A stretch of 64,000 bases of DNA. Source: Thalassotalea algicola (GTDB lineage: Bacteria > Pseudomonadota > Gammaproteobacteria > Enterobacterales > Alteromonadaceae). The DNA is taken from NCBI RefSeq assembly GCF_012932965.1, contig NZ_JABBXH010000002.1, positions 458,623 to 522,622 on the forward strand, read 5' to 3'. Both the position numbers and the translations under genes were made by a program. Under the pieces are notes generated by a model that saw only the letters and a program-made list of their open reading frames with translations, did no database searches and was not told where the DNA came from. This document shows, one piece after another, positions 27,539 to 35,033 of the stretch. Within the stretch, counting starts at the first letter, position 1; every line of letters starts with the position of its first letter.

Positions 27539-27718
27539 ATGACTAATTTTACACGGTTTACTGTATTGATTTTGTTAATCGTCGTAGCAATTATCTGCTA
27601 CGGGGTGGGAAGTAGTTCAGGTATGGCGCTGTTCTTTATTCTCGGCGCATGTTTCGAACTAGCCTTTTGGTTTGGCATATTTTCCTCCAATGAAGAGTTG
27701 GGTGAAAGAAGTAAGTAG
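27539..27718 (+). CDS. Small two-helix membrane protein after lepB
   Basis: This gene was read directly from the bases. It encodes 59 residues with two hydrophobic stretches (VLILLIVVAIICYGVG and MALFFILGACFELAFWFG, about 9-24 and 29-46) and a charged tail ending EELGERSK. AGGAAC lies 9 bases before the ATG and a terminator follows its stop codon directly. It starts 19 bases after lepB, so the two are probably co-transcribed. I do not recognise the family. Confidence 0.72.
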   Translation: MTNFTRFTVLILLIVVAIICYGVGSSSGMALFFILGACFELAFWFGIFSSNEELGERSK

Positions 27719-27741
27719 AGGCTGTTTAGACAGCCTTTTTA
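27719..27741 (+). terminator. Terminator after lepB and small membrane gene
   Basis: AGGCTG and CAGCCT pair around TTTAGA, followed by a T run (TTTTT). Confidence 0.85.
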
Positions 27742-27771
27742 GCAATGTTTCTGTATTTAACTTCGCTTTAA

Positions 27772-28317
27772 TTAACTAAGCTTTTCAATTAAAGATGATT
27801 TATCAATCTTACTATAGGTTTTTGAAACGTTGTCAGCCAAAAACGTGGAAGTAATACTAGCGATGCGCTTTAGTTGATTTAAATCTTTTTCTGTCCATTC
27901 AGTTTTATTCCCCGTTCGTTCACAGCAAATAATCCCTAAAGGCTTAAAATCATGTTCGAAAGTAATATCTAACAGCGAATGGATATCATAAATATCAAAG
28001 TAACCTAGGTTAAAACACTTTGCTATGTCGCAGTTCTTTGCATCTGACGATACCAGAAATTGATTATTTAATATGTGGTCAAAATAATCGCTATAAGTAT
28101 CGCTAAAAAGTTCTTCACCGGCGGAAATAGTGTTGGTTTCATCGATACACATGAGTGATGTCATCTCACAATAATCATCGCTAAATAACCAAATGCTCAC
28201 TCTATTACACGAAGGAATAGCTTTATCGATGGCATGACATAATTTTACCAGTTTGTTATGGAGTGTGAGGCGAGGGTTGCTTAGCGCAATTGATAATGAT
28301 GAAACAATGTTATCCAT
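27772..28317 (-). CDS. GAF domain protein
   Basis: The 181-residue cytoplasmic protein is a single GAF-like domain: NRVSIWLFSDDYCEMTSLM near 38-56 and PLGIICCERTGNKTEWTEKD near 127-146, with RIASITSTFLADNVS at the end. No catalytic output domain is attached and no partner gene is adjacent. GAF domains bind small molecules or sense redox and nitric oxide; the ligand here is unknown. It is divergent from recR across 157 bases. Confidence 0.75.
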   Translation of the reverse strand: MDNIVSSLSIALSNPRLTLHNKLVKLCHAIDKAIPSCNRVSIWLFSDDYCEMTSLMCIDETNTISAGEELFSDTYSDYFDHILNNQFLVSSDAKNCDIAKCFNLGYFDIYDIHSLLDITFEHDFKPLGIICCERTGNKTEWTEKDLNQLKRIASITSTFLADNVSKTYSKIDKSSLIEKLS

Positions 28318-28474
28318 ATAGGTACCCAGAAGTAATCGTCACTTTAAATAATAGCAGAGCGTAATTGAAAATAAGTTTTTTATGCGTATTAATGTTTTAT
28401 TCAAAACATGGGGTAGTTTTTGGTAGACTGCTCGATAATTTAAAAATACCTATACTGTCGAGTTATCCCGCTTT

Positions 28475-29080
28475 ATGAAATTCAGCCCATTAGTTCAAGA
28501 ACTTATCGAATCGTTTAAATGCTTACCAGGCGTCGGTGGGAAAACTGCGCAGCGTATGGCATTTCATCTATTAGAGCGTAACCGCCAAGGTGGAACTAAA
28601 CTCGCTACAACGTTAAACAAGGCGATGGAAAACATCGGTCATTGCCAAAAATGTCGAAATTTTACTGAGCAAACTTTATGTGAAATTTGTGAAAGTCCAC
28701 GTAGGCAGCAATCAAAACTATTGTGCGTAGTGGAAAATCCTGCTGATGTAATTGCCATTGAACAAACAGGAGAGTTTCAAGGTCGATATTTTATTTTAAT
28801 GGGCCACCTGTCACCTATAGATGGAATAGGGCCAGATGATTTAGGTTTAGATTTGTTAGAAAATGAACTTAATCAAGGACAAGTTAAAGAAGTTATCTTA
28901 GCAACTAATCCAACAGTAGAAGGTGAAGCAACTGCCCATTTTATTGCAGAAATGGCTCACTCGATGGACGTAAATATCTCACGAATTGCTCATGGTGTAC
29001 CTGTTGGTGGTGAGCTTGAGTATGTTGATGGCAATACTTTATCTCACGCACTAACAGGCAGAAAAAACTATCAGGTCTAA
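28475..29080 (+). CDS. recR: Recombination mediator protein RecR
   Basis: RecR acts with RecF/RecO to load RecA at single-strand gaps. The 201 residues show the helix-hairpin-helix ([20 protein letters not shown]), the zinc finger [16 protein letters not shown] (about 58-73) and the TOPRIM domain, with [22 protein letters not shown] and [16 protein letters not shown]. It lies away from dnaX and ybaB, which usually precede it. It meets nnrS tail to tail with 12 bases between. Confidence 0.97.
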   Translation: MKFSPLVQELIESFKCLPGVGGKTAQRMAFHLLERNRQGGTKLATTLNKAMENIGHCQKCRNFTEQTLCEICESPRRQQSKLLCVVENPADVIAIEQTGEFQGRYFILMGHLSPIDGIGPDDLGLDLLENELNQGQVKEVILATNPTVEGEATAHFIAEMAHSMDVNISRIAHGVPVGGELEYVDGNTLSHALTGRKNYQV

Positions 29081-29092
29081 AACTTGTTAGGG

Positions 29093-30313
29093 TTACTTTC
29101 TTGGTGTCGAAAGGATCGGCCAGTAAACAATAACAAAACATGTAAACGCTATTGCCCAAGCGATAGCGCTTATATTCCAACCATATAGTGGTAAACCTAC
29201 TAAAGGCAAAATAACACGGACGAAAGCCGCTACTGCCATTAATATAAAGGCAAATGTTATTATTGGTTTAACTTCGAGTGCTCGACCTGTATGACCTAAA
29301 GATACACGACTGATCATTGATAATATCATTAAGCCTATGGTACCAACGGTAATCACGTGCAAGCCTGTCGTAAATGGTAATTCAGGCAATAAGTAGCTAA
29401 AGCCAACTAAAACTAAACCAAGCCCCATGGCAAAGTACGATAGGTGTAGTGTCCACAATAGCGGTACCTTAAATGTCTCTAACCCTCGCCATCTTGCTTG
29501 CCTGATAAAGTGTATAACACCTGTTGTGATAAATACTGCACCAGTAAGGTACTGCAGCGGTTCATTGCCTGCCCACGAAGAAAAGAAGTAACTTACAATA
29601 TAAAGTAATGCTGTAATTATAGAAGCCGGTAGTATGAGTGATTCGACTTTTTCGCTGGGCGCTATTGCTTCAGTTTTTGCACCTCTTACCGTGAAAAAAG
29701 GTATTACTCGACCACCAATTAAGGTAATAACAACGGTAAATAATAAAACAGAAGAACGAGTTAAATGTATTGCTAGATTGTGTTGTTGAAAGTAGCTGGC
29801 AAGCAATATGGTTAGCTGCACACAGGCTAAAACAGTAAATAGCGGAATAAAAATATAATTGCGTTTATTATTTGAATTTATAACCAGTTTGGCAAATATG
29901 CTAATTACTATCACCCACCAAATTAACTGCATTACAGTTGCTGCAATTAACGAATACTCATTGTTTACCCAAAGCGATAATCGAATTAATAGCCAAAGGC
30001 TGAGCAATGCTATTACAGGCGATCCCTTTATGCTTGGCAGACCAGTCCATGTTTGTACGGCAGTTAGTATAAATCCCGCCGCAATAGTGATACCAAAGCC
30101 AAAGATCATTTCGTGAGCATGCCAAGTAATGGGTAGTAGTCCTTGGCTGTTTAAGGTTAAATAACCATTTAGTGAGGCGAACCAAGCTAGAATGCTAAAT
30201 ACAGAGGCAAGTGAAGCGAATATGAAAAAAGAACGAAATGGTAATTGCCAAAAAGGGTGGTTTTTAAAGCCATTTGTACTTTTCGATGATTCTGGTTCTG
30301 AAATTTGTATCAT
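29093..30313 (-). CDS. nnrS: NnrS family haem-copper membrane protein
   Basis: NnrS is a 12-helix inner-membrane protein linked to nitric oxide and nitrosative stress in denitrifiers and vibrios. The 406-residue protein shows the family features LPITWHAHEMIFGFG (His cluster, about 62-76) and GFILTAVQTWTG, and a His-containing later segment (MISRVSLGHTGR). The N-terminus NHPFWQLPFRSFF is typical. An FNR/DNR-type site lies 97 bases upstream, which fits its known control by nitrogen-oxide-sensing Crp/Fnr regulators. No nitric oxide reductase gene is next to it. Confidence 0.92.
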   Translation of the reverse strand: MIQISEPESSKSTNGFKNHPFWQLPFRSFFIFASLASVFSILAWFASLNGYLTLNSQGLLPITWHAHEMIFGFGITIAAGFILTAVQTWTGLPSIKGSPVIALLSLWLLIRLSLWVNNEYSLIAATVMQLIWWVIVISIFAKLVINSNNKRNYIFIPLFTVLACVQLTILLASYFQQHNLAIHLTRSSVLLFTVVITLIGGRVIPFFTVRGAKTEAIAPSEKVESLILPASIITALLYIVSYFFSSWAGNEPLQYLTGAVFITTGVIHFIRQARWRGLETFKVPLLWTLHLSYFAMGLGLVLVGFSYLLPELPFTTGLHVITVGTIGLMILSMISRVSLGHTGRALEVKPIITFAFILMAVAAFVRVILPLVGLPLYGWNISAIAWAIAFTCFVIVYWPILSTPRK

Positions 30314-30409
30314 AAGCCTGTAAGCGTTAACAGTAGAGTCGTTTGATTGTATGTTACTGCTGCAAAACGTAATAAGCTAGCTAAGTCTCTTTCATTAAAA
30401 TGCCTATTT

Positions 30410-30423
30410 TTGATGCGTGTCAA
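30410..30423 (-). promoter_or_regulatory. FNR/DNR-type box upstream of nnrS
   Basis: TTGATGCGTGTCAA matches the FNR-family consensus TTGATNNNNATCAA at 9 of 10 fixed bases. It sits 97 bases before the nnrS start and 146 before the divergent binding-protein gene. The function of the neighbouring gene supports the call. Confidence 0.6.
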
Positions 30424-30568
30424 TGACGAGGCTATTAATTACCTTTATAAACAATTAGCATCGTCTTTATTAATATAAACTTGCAGTAGTAAGCTAAGCA
30501 TATAAATCTAGCCTTAAGCATAGATAAACTTAGTTCTATGGTTAGTAGTTAAAAGAGTAAACAATTAC

Positions 30569-31291
30569 GTGAATGGATTTGCCAAAAAATTAACGTTGTT
30601 AATTTTTATTCTCATACCTAGTGTAGAGGCTGAACAGTCGCTACAGGTTGTCACTGAAGGTTGGTGGCCGTTTAATTACGTGGATGAGACTGGAGAATTA
30701 GTTGGATCGTCAACAGTTTGGGTAAAATCAGTACTGGAAAAAGCCAAAATTCCATACCATTTAGATATGTATCCTTGGCATCGTTCATACAACTTAGCTC
30801 TCAAACGTAAAAACGTTTTAATTTATTCTATCTTTAGAAGTCCTAAAAGAGAGTCATTATTTCATTGGGTGTGTTCATTACCTGAAAAGCCTGTAAACAA
30901 AATTTATAAACTGAGTTCACGAAGTGATATTGTGGTGAAAAACAACGAAGATCTACACAACTACTCAGTTAACGTTATTCGTGGTGCTTATACTCATGAT
31001 TATTTATTAAGCCTAGGTTTAACGGAAGAACGCAATATACACTTGGCAGCAGATAACGATGCGAATGTGAATAAGTTACTTCTTGGCCGTGTTGATTTGA
31101 TCGTAGATTTTGATCACTCTATCCAACGAATACTAAAAGAAAATGGACTTCAAACTAACCATGTTGAAGTTGTACATACCTTTAAAAAAGATCCTAAGCT
31201 TTGTATGGCAATCAGTAAAGGTACACCTCAGACGACTGTTGATAGGATAAAAAACGCACATCAAGCGTTGCTTGAACAAAATCCTCAATAA
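30569..31291 (+). CDS. Solitary periplasmic solute-binding protein (family 3-like)
   Basis: The 240-residue protein has a signal peptide (about 1-21, KKLTLLIFILIPSVEA) and a type II periplasmic binding fold of the SBP_bac_3 kind (LQVVTEGWWPFNYVDETGEL, SVLEKAKIPYHLDMYPWHRS). The start is GTG (an ATG four bases on is out of frame). No permease or ATPase gene is adjacent, so import by a dedicated transporter is not supported. It may act as a ligand sensor or serve an unlinked transporter. Family members of this solitary type are common in Alteromonadales. Confidence 0.8.
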   Translation: MNGFAKKLTLLIFILIPSVEAEQSLQVVTEGWWPFNYVDETGELVGSSTVWVKSVLEKAKIPYHLDMYPWHRSYNLALKRKNVLIYSIFRSPKRESLFHWVCSLPEKPVNKIYKLSSRSDIVVKNNEDLHNYSVNVIRGAYTHDYLLSLGLTEERNIHLAADNDANVNKLLLGRVDLIVDFDHSIQRILKENGLQTNHVEVVHTFKKDPKLCMAISKGTPQTTVDRIKNAHQALLEQNPQ

Positions 31292-31296
31292 ATATA

Positions 31297-31324
31297 CTTG
31301 AATTGAAAATCACTATCCCCATAT
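31297..31324 (+). promoter_or_regulatory. Heat-shock (sigma-32 type) promoter of htpG
   Basis: CTTGAA (31297-31302) is separated by 14 bases from CCCCATAT (31317-31324), which fits the RpoH consensus CTTGAAA-N11-15-CCCCATNT. A small stem (AAGGC-AAAA-GCCTT, 31337-31350) lies in the predicted 5' leader. The start codon is 67 bases downstream. Confidence 0.85.
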
Positions 31325-31390
31325 CTGAATTATCGTAAGGCAAAAGCCTTAAATTTTGTAAACAACGTATTCAGATAGGAGATGTTTCAG

Positions 31391-33352
31391 ATGTCTGAGA
31401 CAGGTCAAAAAGAAGTTCATGGCTTTCAAACCGAAGTAAAACAATTACTTCAATTAATGATCCACTCACTTTATTCAAACAAAGAAATTTTTCTTCGTGA
31501 ATTAGTATCAAATGCGGCTGATGCATCAGACAAGTTGCGCTTTAAAGCATTGTCAGATGCTAATTTGTTTGAAGGAGATGGCGAATTACGTGTTCGCGTG
31601 AGCGCAGATAAAGAAAATAATACGGTAACTATTTCAGACAATGGTATTGGTATGACTCATGATCAAATCGTTGAGCATTTAGGTACTATAGCAAAATCTG
31701 GTACAGCCGAGTTTTTCTCTAAGCTTTCTGGTGATCAAGCTGCTGACTCACAATTAATCGGTCAATTCGGTGTTGGCTTCTATTCTGCATTTATTGTTGC
31801 TGATAAAGTTACTGTTCGTTCGCGCGCCGCAGGTGTTGCAGCATCTGAAGGTGTTGAATGGCAAAGTGAAGGTGAAGGTGAGTTCACTACGAGCAAAATT
31901 GAAAAAGCGAATCGTGGTACCGATATCATCTTACATTTAAAAGAAGATGAGAAAGAGTTTGCTGACGATTGGCGCTTAAAGTCAATTGTGACTAAATACT
32001 CAGATCATATCTCTGTATCTGTTGAAATGTTAACACCAGAAGTGCCTGCCGTAGAAACTGTTGCTGAAGAAAAAGACGAAGAGGGTAACATCACTCGCCC
32101 GGCAGTTGAAGCACGTGATGCGGTTCCTGCTACATGGGAAGCAGTAAACAAAGCAACTGCGCTTTGGACGCGAGAAAAAGCGGATATTACTGAAGATGAA
32201 TATAAAGAATTCTACAAGCATGTCTCACATGATTTTGCTGACCCTATGCTTTGGGAACATAACAAAGTAGAAGGCAAAACAGAGTACACGTCATTACTTT
32301 ACATCCCAAGTAAAGCGCCGTTTGACATGCATAATCGTGAAAAGCAACACGGATTGAAATTATATGTTCAACGCGTATTCATTATGGATGACGCTGAGCA
32401 GTTTATGCCGACGTACTTACGTTTTGTTAAAGGTTTATTAGACTCAAACGATTTACCATTAAACGTATCACGTGAAATTTTACAAGACAGTAAAGTCACA
32501 CAAGCCATTCGCAAGGGTTGTACTAAACGTGTACTTAAAATGCTTGATAAAATGGGTAACAAAGATAAAGAAAGTTATCAGTTATTCTGGAATGAGTTCG
32601 GCCAAGTATTAAAAGAAGGCCCAGCTGAAGACATGGGTAATAAAGAAGCTATTGCTAAATTATTACGCTTTGCCTCAACTAACGAAGATTCAGCGGTTCA
32701 AAACGTATCTTTGACCGAGTACATTGAGCGCATGAAAGAAGGTCAAGATAAGATTTTCTATGTAGTGGCAGACAGTTTTGAAGCGGCTAAGAACAGCCCT
32801 CATTTAGAAGTGTTCCGCAAGAAAGGTATCGAAGTTCTTTTGCTTTCAGATCGCATTGATGAATGGTTAGTAAGCCACTTAACAGAATTTGATGGCAAGC
32901 AATTGCAGTCAGTAGCACGTGGTGGTGTTGACTTAAGTAACATGGAAGACGACGAATCAAAAGAAGCGCAAGAGAAACTTGAGCAAGAATTTGATTCAGT
33001 AGTTAAGCGCATGAAAGACGCGTTAGGCGATAAAGTGAAAGAAGTTAAAATTTCTAACCGTTTAACTGACTCTCCTGCGGTAATTGTCACTGCTGAAGAT
33101 GACATGAGCATTCAAATGCAAAAGTTAATGGCGTCAGTTGGTCAAGAAGTGCCAGAGTCTCAGCCGATTTTTGAAATTAACGCAGAGCATGAGTTAGTTA
33201 AGCACGTTGCAGATGAACAAGACGATGACAAGTTCGGCCAGTGGGTTGATGTGTTATTTGAACAGGCAACATTAGCAGAGCGTGGTAGCTTAAAAGATCC
33301 AGCATCTTTTGTTGCTCGCTTGAATAAATTGATGTTAAGCCTTACAAAGTAA
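31391..33352 (+). CDS. htpG: Hsp90-family chaperone HtpG
   Basis: HtpG is the bacterial Hsp90 homologue, an ATP-driven dimeric chaperone. AGGAG lies directly against the ATG at 31382 but 9 bases before the ATG at 31391, so the latter start ([16 protein letters not shown]) is preferred, giving 653 residues. The GHKL ATPase N-domain has [34 protein letters not shown] and [15 protein letters not shown]. The middle domain has [19 protein letters not shown] and the catalytic-loop Arg in [10 protein letters not shown]. The C-terminal dimerisation domain is complete. The gene is driven by a sigma-32-type promoter. Confidence 0.97.
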   Translation: MSETGQKEVHGFQTEVKQLLQLMIHSLYSNKEIFLRELVSNAADASDKLRFKALSDANLFEGDGELRVRVSADKENNTVTISDNGIGMTHDQIVEHLGTIAKSGTAEFFSKLSGDQAADSQLIGQFGVGFYSAFIVADKVTVRSRAAGVAASEGVEWQSEGEGEFTTSKIEKANRGTDIILHLKEDEKEFADDWRLKSIVTKYSDHISVSVEMLTPEVPAVETVAEEKDEEGNITRPAVEARDAVPATWEAVNKATALWTREKADITEDEYKEFYKHVSHDFADPMLWEHNKVEGKTEYTSLLYIPSKAPFDMHNREKQHGLKLYVQRVFIMDDAEQFMPTYLRFVKGLLDSNDLPLNVSREILQDSKVTQAIRKGCTKRVLKMLDKMGNKDKESYQLFWNEFGQVLKEGPAEDMGNKEAIAKLLRFASTNEDSAVQNVSLTEYIERMKEGQDKIFYVVADSFEAAKNSPHLEVFRKKGIEVLLLSDRIDEWLVSHLTEFDGKQLQSVARGGVDLSNMEDDESKEAQEKLEQEFDSVVKRMKDALGDKVKEVKISNRLTDSPAVIVTAEDDMSIQMQKLMASVGQEVPESQPIFEINAEHELVKHVADEQDDDKFGQWVDVLFEQATLAERGSLKDPASFVARLNKLMLSLTK

Positions 33353-33377
33353 ACCAGTAAAGCAAATGTATAAACTT

Positions 33378-33403
33378 AAAAAGGCACCTTTGGGTGCCTT
33401 TTT
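33378..33403 (+). terminator. Terminator after htpG
   Basis: AAAAAGGCACC-TTTG-GGTGCCTTTTT has T runs on both strands and sits between the convergent htpG and VOC genes. Confidence 0.9.
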
Positions 33404-33414
33404 CGTAATAACAA

Positions 33415-33786
33415 TTAAACATGTTGATCAAACAAAATCGCATTACCGTCAGGGTCTATAATAGAGAAATTACCTGGACCGCTATCGTTTTCTAATGATT
33501 GATTAACAACCTCTATCCCCTCATTTGTTAATTGCTGTTTCAATGTGCGAACATCATCAAAATCGTCTAAAGGTTGTGCGTTGCTATCCCAACCAGGATT
33601 AAAAGTAATAATGTTGCCTTCAAACATGCCTTGAAATAAGCCGATGTTTGTACCGCCATTTTTCATTATTAAAAAGCCATGAGCCATTTCTCCGGCATAA
33701 ACGCTAAAGCCCAACTTTTCGTAAAAGCTTTTTGACGCTGATAAATCTTTCACAGATAGACTGATAGAAAAGCAACCAAGTGACAT
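33415..33786 (-). CDS. VOC family (glyoxalase/dioxygenase-like) protein
   Basis: This 123-residue single-domain protein has a paired beta-alpha-beta-beta-beta fold pattern: SISLSVKDLSASKSFYEKLGF at the N-terminus and NFSIIDPDGNAILFDQHV at the C-terminus. A GTG at 33789 precedes the ATG at 33786, but GGAG lies 6 bases from the ATG, so the ATG is preferred. Its substrate is unknown; this branch is often annotated as a glyoxalase/bleomycin resistance protein, with no reason here to assign a drug role. Confidence 0.85.
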   Translation of the reverse strand: MSLGCFSISLSVKDLSASKSFYEKLGFSVYAGEMAHGFLIMKNGGTNIGLFQGMFEGNIITFNPGWDSNAQPLDDFDDVRTLKQQLTNEGIEVVNQSLENDSGPGNFSIIDPDGNAILFDQHV

Positions 33787-33935
33787 CACGTACTCCTTAT
33801 TATATTAAATTGTTTAATCACTATTAATCATAGTTCAATTTTTAATATTATAACCTTCTGTTTACACTATTAAATTTAAGCAAAATCAACTGAATGTTCT
33901 ACAATTGATTCATATGTCATGTATCACTAACTCAG

Positions 33936-35033
33936 ATGAATAGAGTAATTCTTGTATTTTTCACCGTAACTTTGTTGTTGTCTACTCGCGGCTATACGAA
34001 AGACGAAAAGCTGAAAATTAATGCGCTTTATATACCGCTTGCAGATCATTATGCCGCAATTATAGCCTATGAACTTTATCGTTATGATATGGAGTATGCA
34101 GATTTCTCAATAGAAAGAGTGCCAAATTGGGACCTATTGAGAGCCAAGTTTTTAAACGATAAAGCTGATATGGCGTTTGTTATGGCGCCATTGGCGATGT
34201 CTATGTATCAGCAATCGCAAAGCTTTAAATGGGTTGGTTTAATGCACCGAGATGGTAATGGTTTGGCTATAACACACCAACTGGCCGAGCAACTGGCTTT
34301 ACCCGCAGAAAGAAATGCCCGCTTACCTCAAAAAAATCTTGCGCAAGCTGTTAAATTGGCAGACCAAAACCAGAATAAAATCATCGTTGGCGTACCACAT
34401 ATATTGTCGACGCATTCTGTGGCGTTATTTAAATATCTAAAAGATAACAATCTTACGTTAGGTATCACACCCAATGATGATGCCGACGTTTTTGTAAGAA
34501 CGGTTTCTCCACCAAGTTCCCCTGCGTACTTACTTGGCCAAGGCAATTTGTCTCAGGTTGCGGGCATAGAGCAGTCTTTGCCTTGGATAGATGTCGTAGA
34601 AACCGAAAATTACGGGCGCGTAGCGTGGTTTTCTAAAGATATTATTACTTCAAATAATGGTCATGTAGAGTGTATAGCGTTAGCGACTAATTATGCGTTA
34701 AATAACAAGAAGCAGGCAGTTGATGAAGTGTTTCTTGCCATTAAAAAAGCAGGGAAATATATTGAAGAAGCAAGAGAACAAGGCGGAGATAACTTAAATA
34801 AAATTGTTAAGCTGATAAGAAAGCACATTCCAGCGCATACTGAAAAAGCTATTCGCCAAAGTCTTAACCCCGAATTAAGAGTTATCAACTATCTAAATTT
34901 GGATATCGATAAGCCAGGTTTACAGAAAATAATGAATTTAGCAATTGAAGCCGGGGTATTAAAACAAGTAATCGACATTGATGAGTTTGCCCATATAGAT
35001 AAAGCATCAGATAACGAGATCGAACAAAAATGA
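33936..35033 (+). CDS. NrtA/NMT1-like substrate-binding protein linked to a sensor kinase
   Basis: The 365-residue protein has a signal peptide (about 1-21) and a type II binding-protein fold of the NMT1/NrtA kind: INALYIPLADHYAAIIAYELY, ADMAFVMAPLAMSMY and IIVGVPHILSTHSVALFKYL. Its stop codon overlaps the start of the hybrid kinase gene by four bases (ATGA), so translation is coupled. There is no permease gene. The likely role is a periplasmic sensor subunit that presents ligand to the kinase, as known for other binding-protein/kinase pairs such as TorT/TorS. The ligand is unknown. Confidence 0.85.
   Translation: MNRVILVFFTVTLLLSTRGYTKDEKLKINALYIPLADHYAAIIAYELYRYDMEYADFSIERVPNWDLLRAKFLNDKADMAFVMAPLAMSMYQQSQSFKWVGLMHRDGNGLAITHQLAEQLALPAERNARLPQKNLAQAVKLADQNQNKIIVGVPHILSTHSVALFKYLKDNNLTLGITPNDDADVFVRTVSPPSSPAYLLGQGNLSQVAGIEQSLPWIDVVETENYGRVAWFSKDIITSNNGHVECIALATNYALNNKKQAVDEVFLAIKKAGKYIEEAREQGGDNLNKIVKLIRKHIPAHTEKAIRQSLNPELRVINYLNLDIDKPGLQKIMNLAIEAGVLKQVIDIDEFAHIDKASDNEIEQK

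Noticed and set aside
32800-33111. Minus-strand 103-codon frame in htpG
   Set aside because: Antisense shadow, Ser-rich and without a ribosome site or any family likeness.
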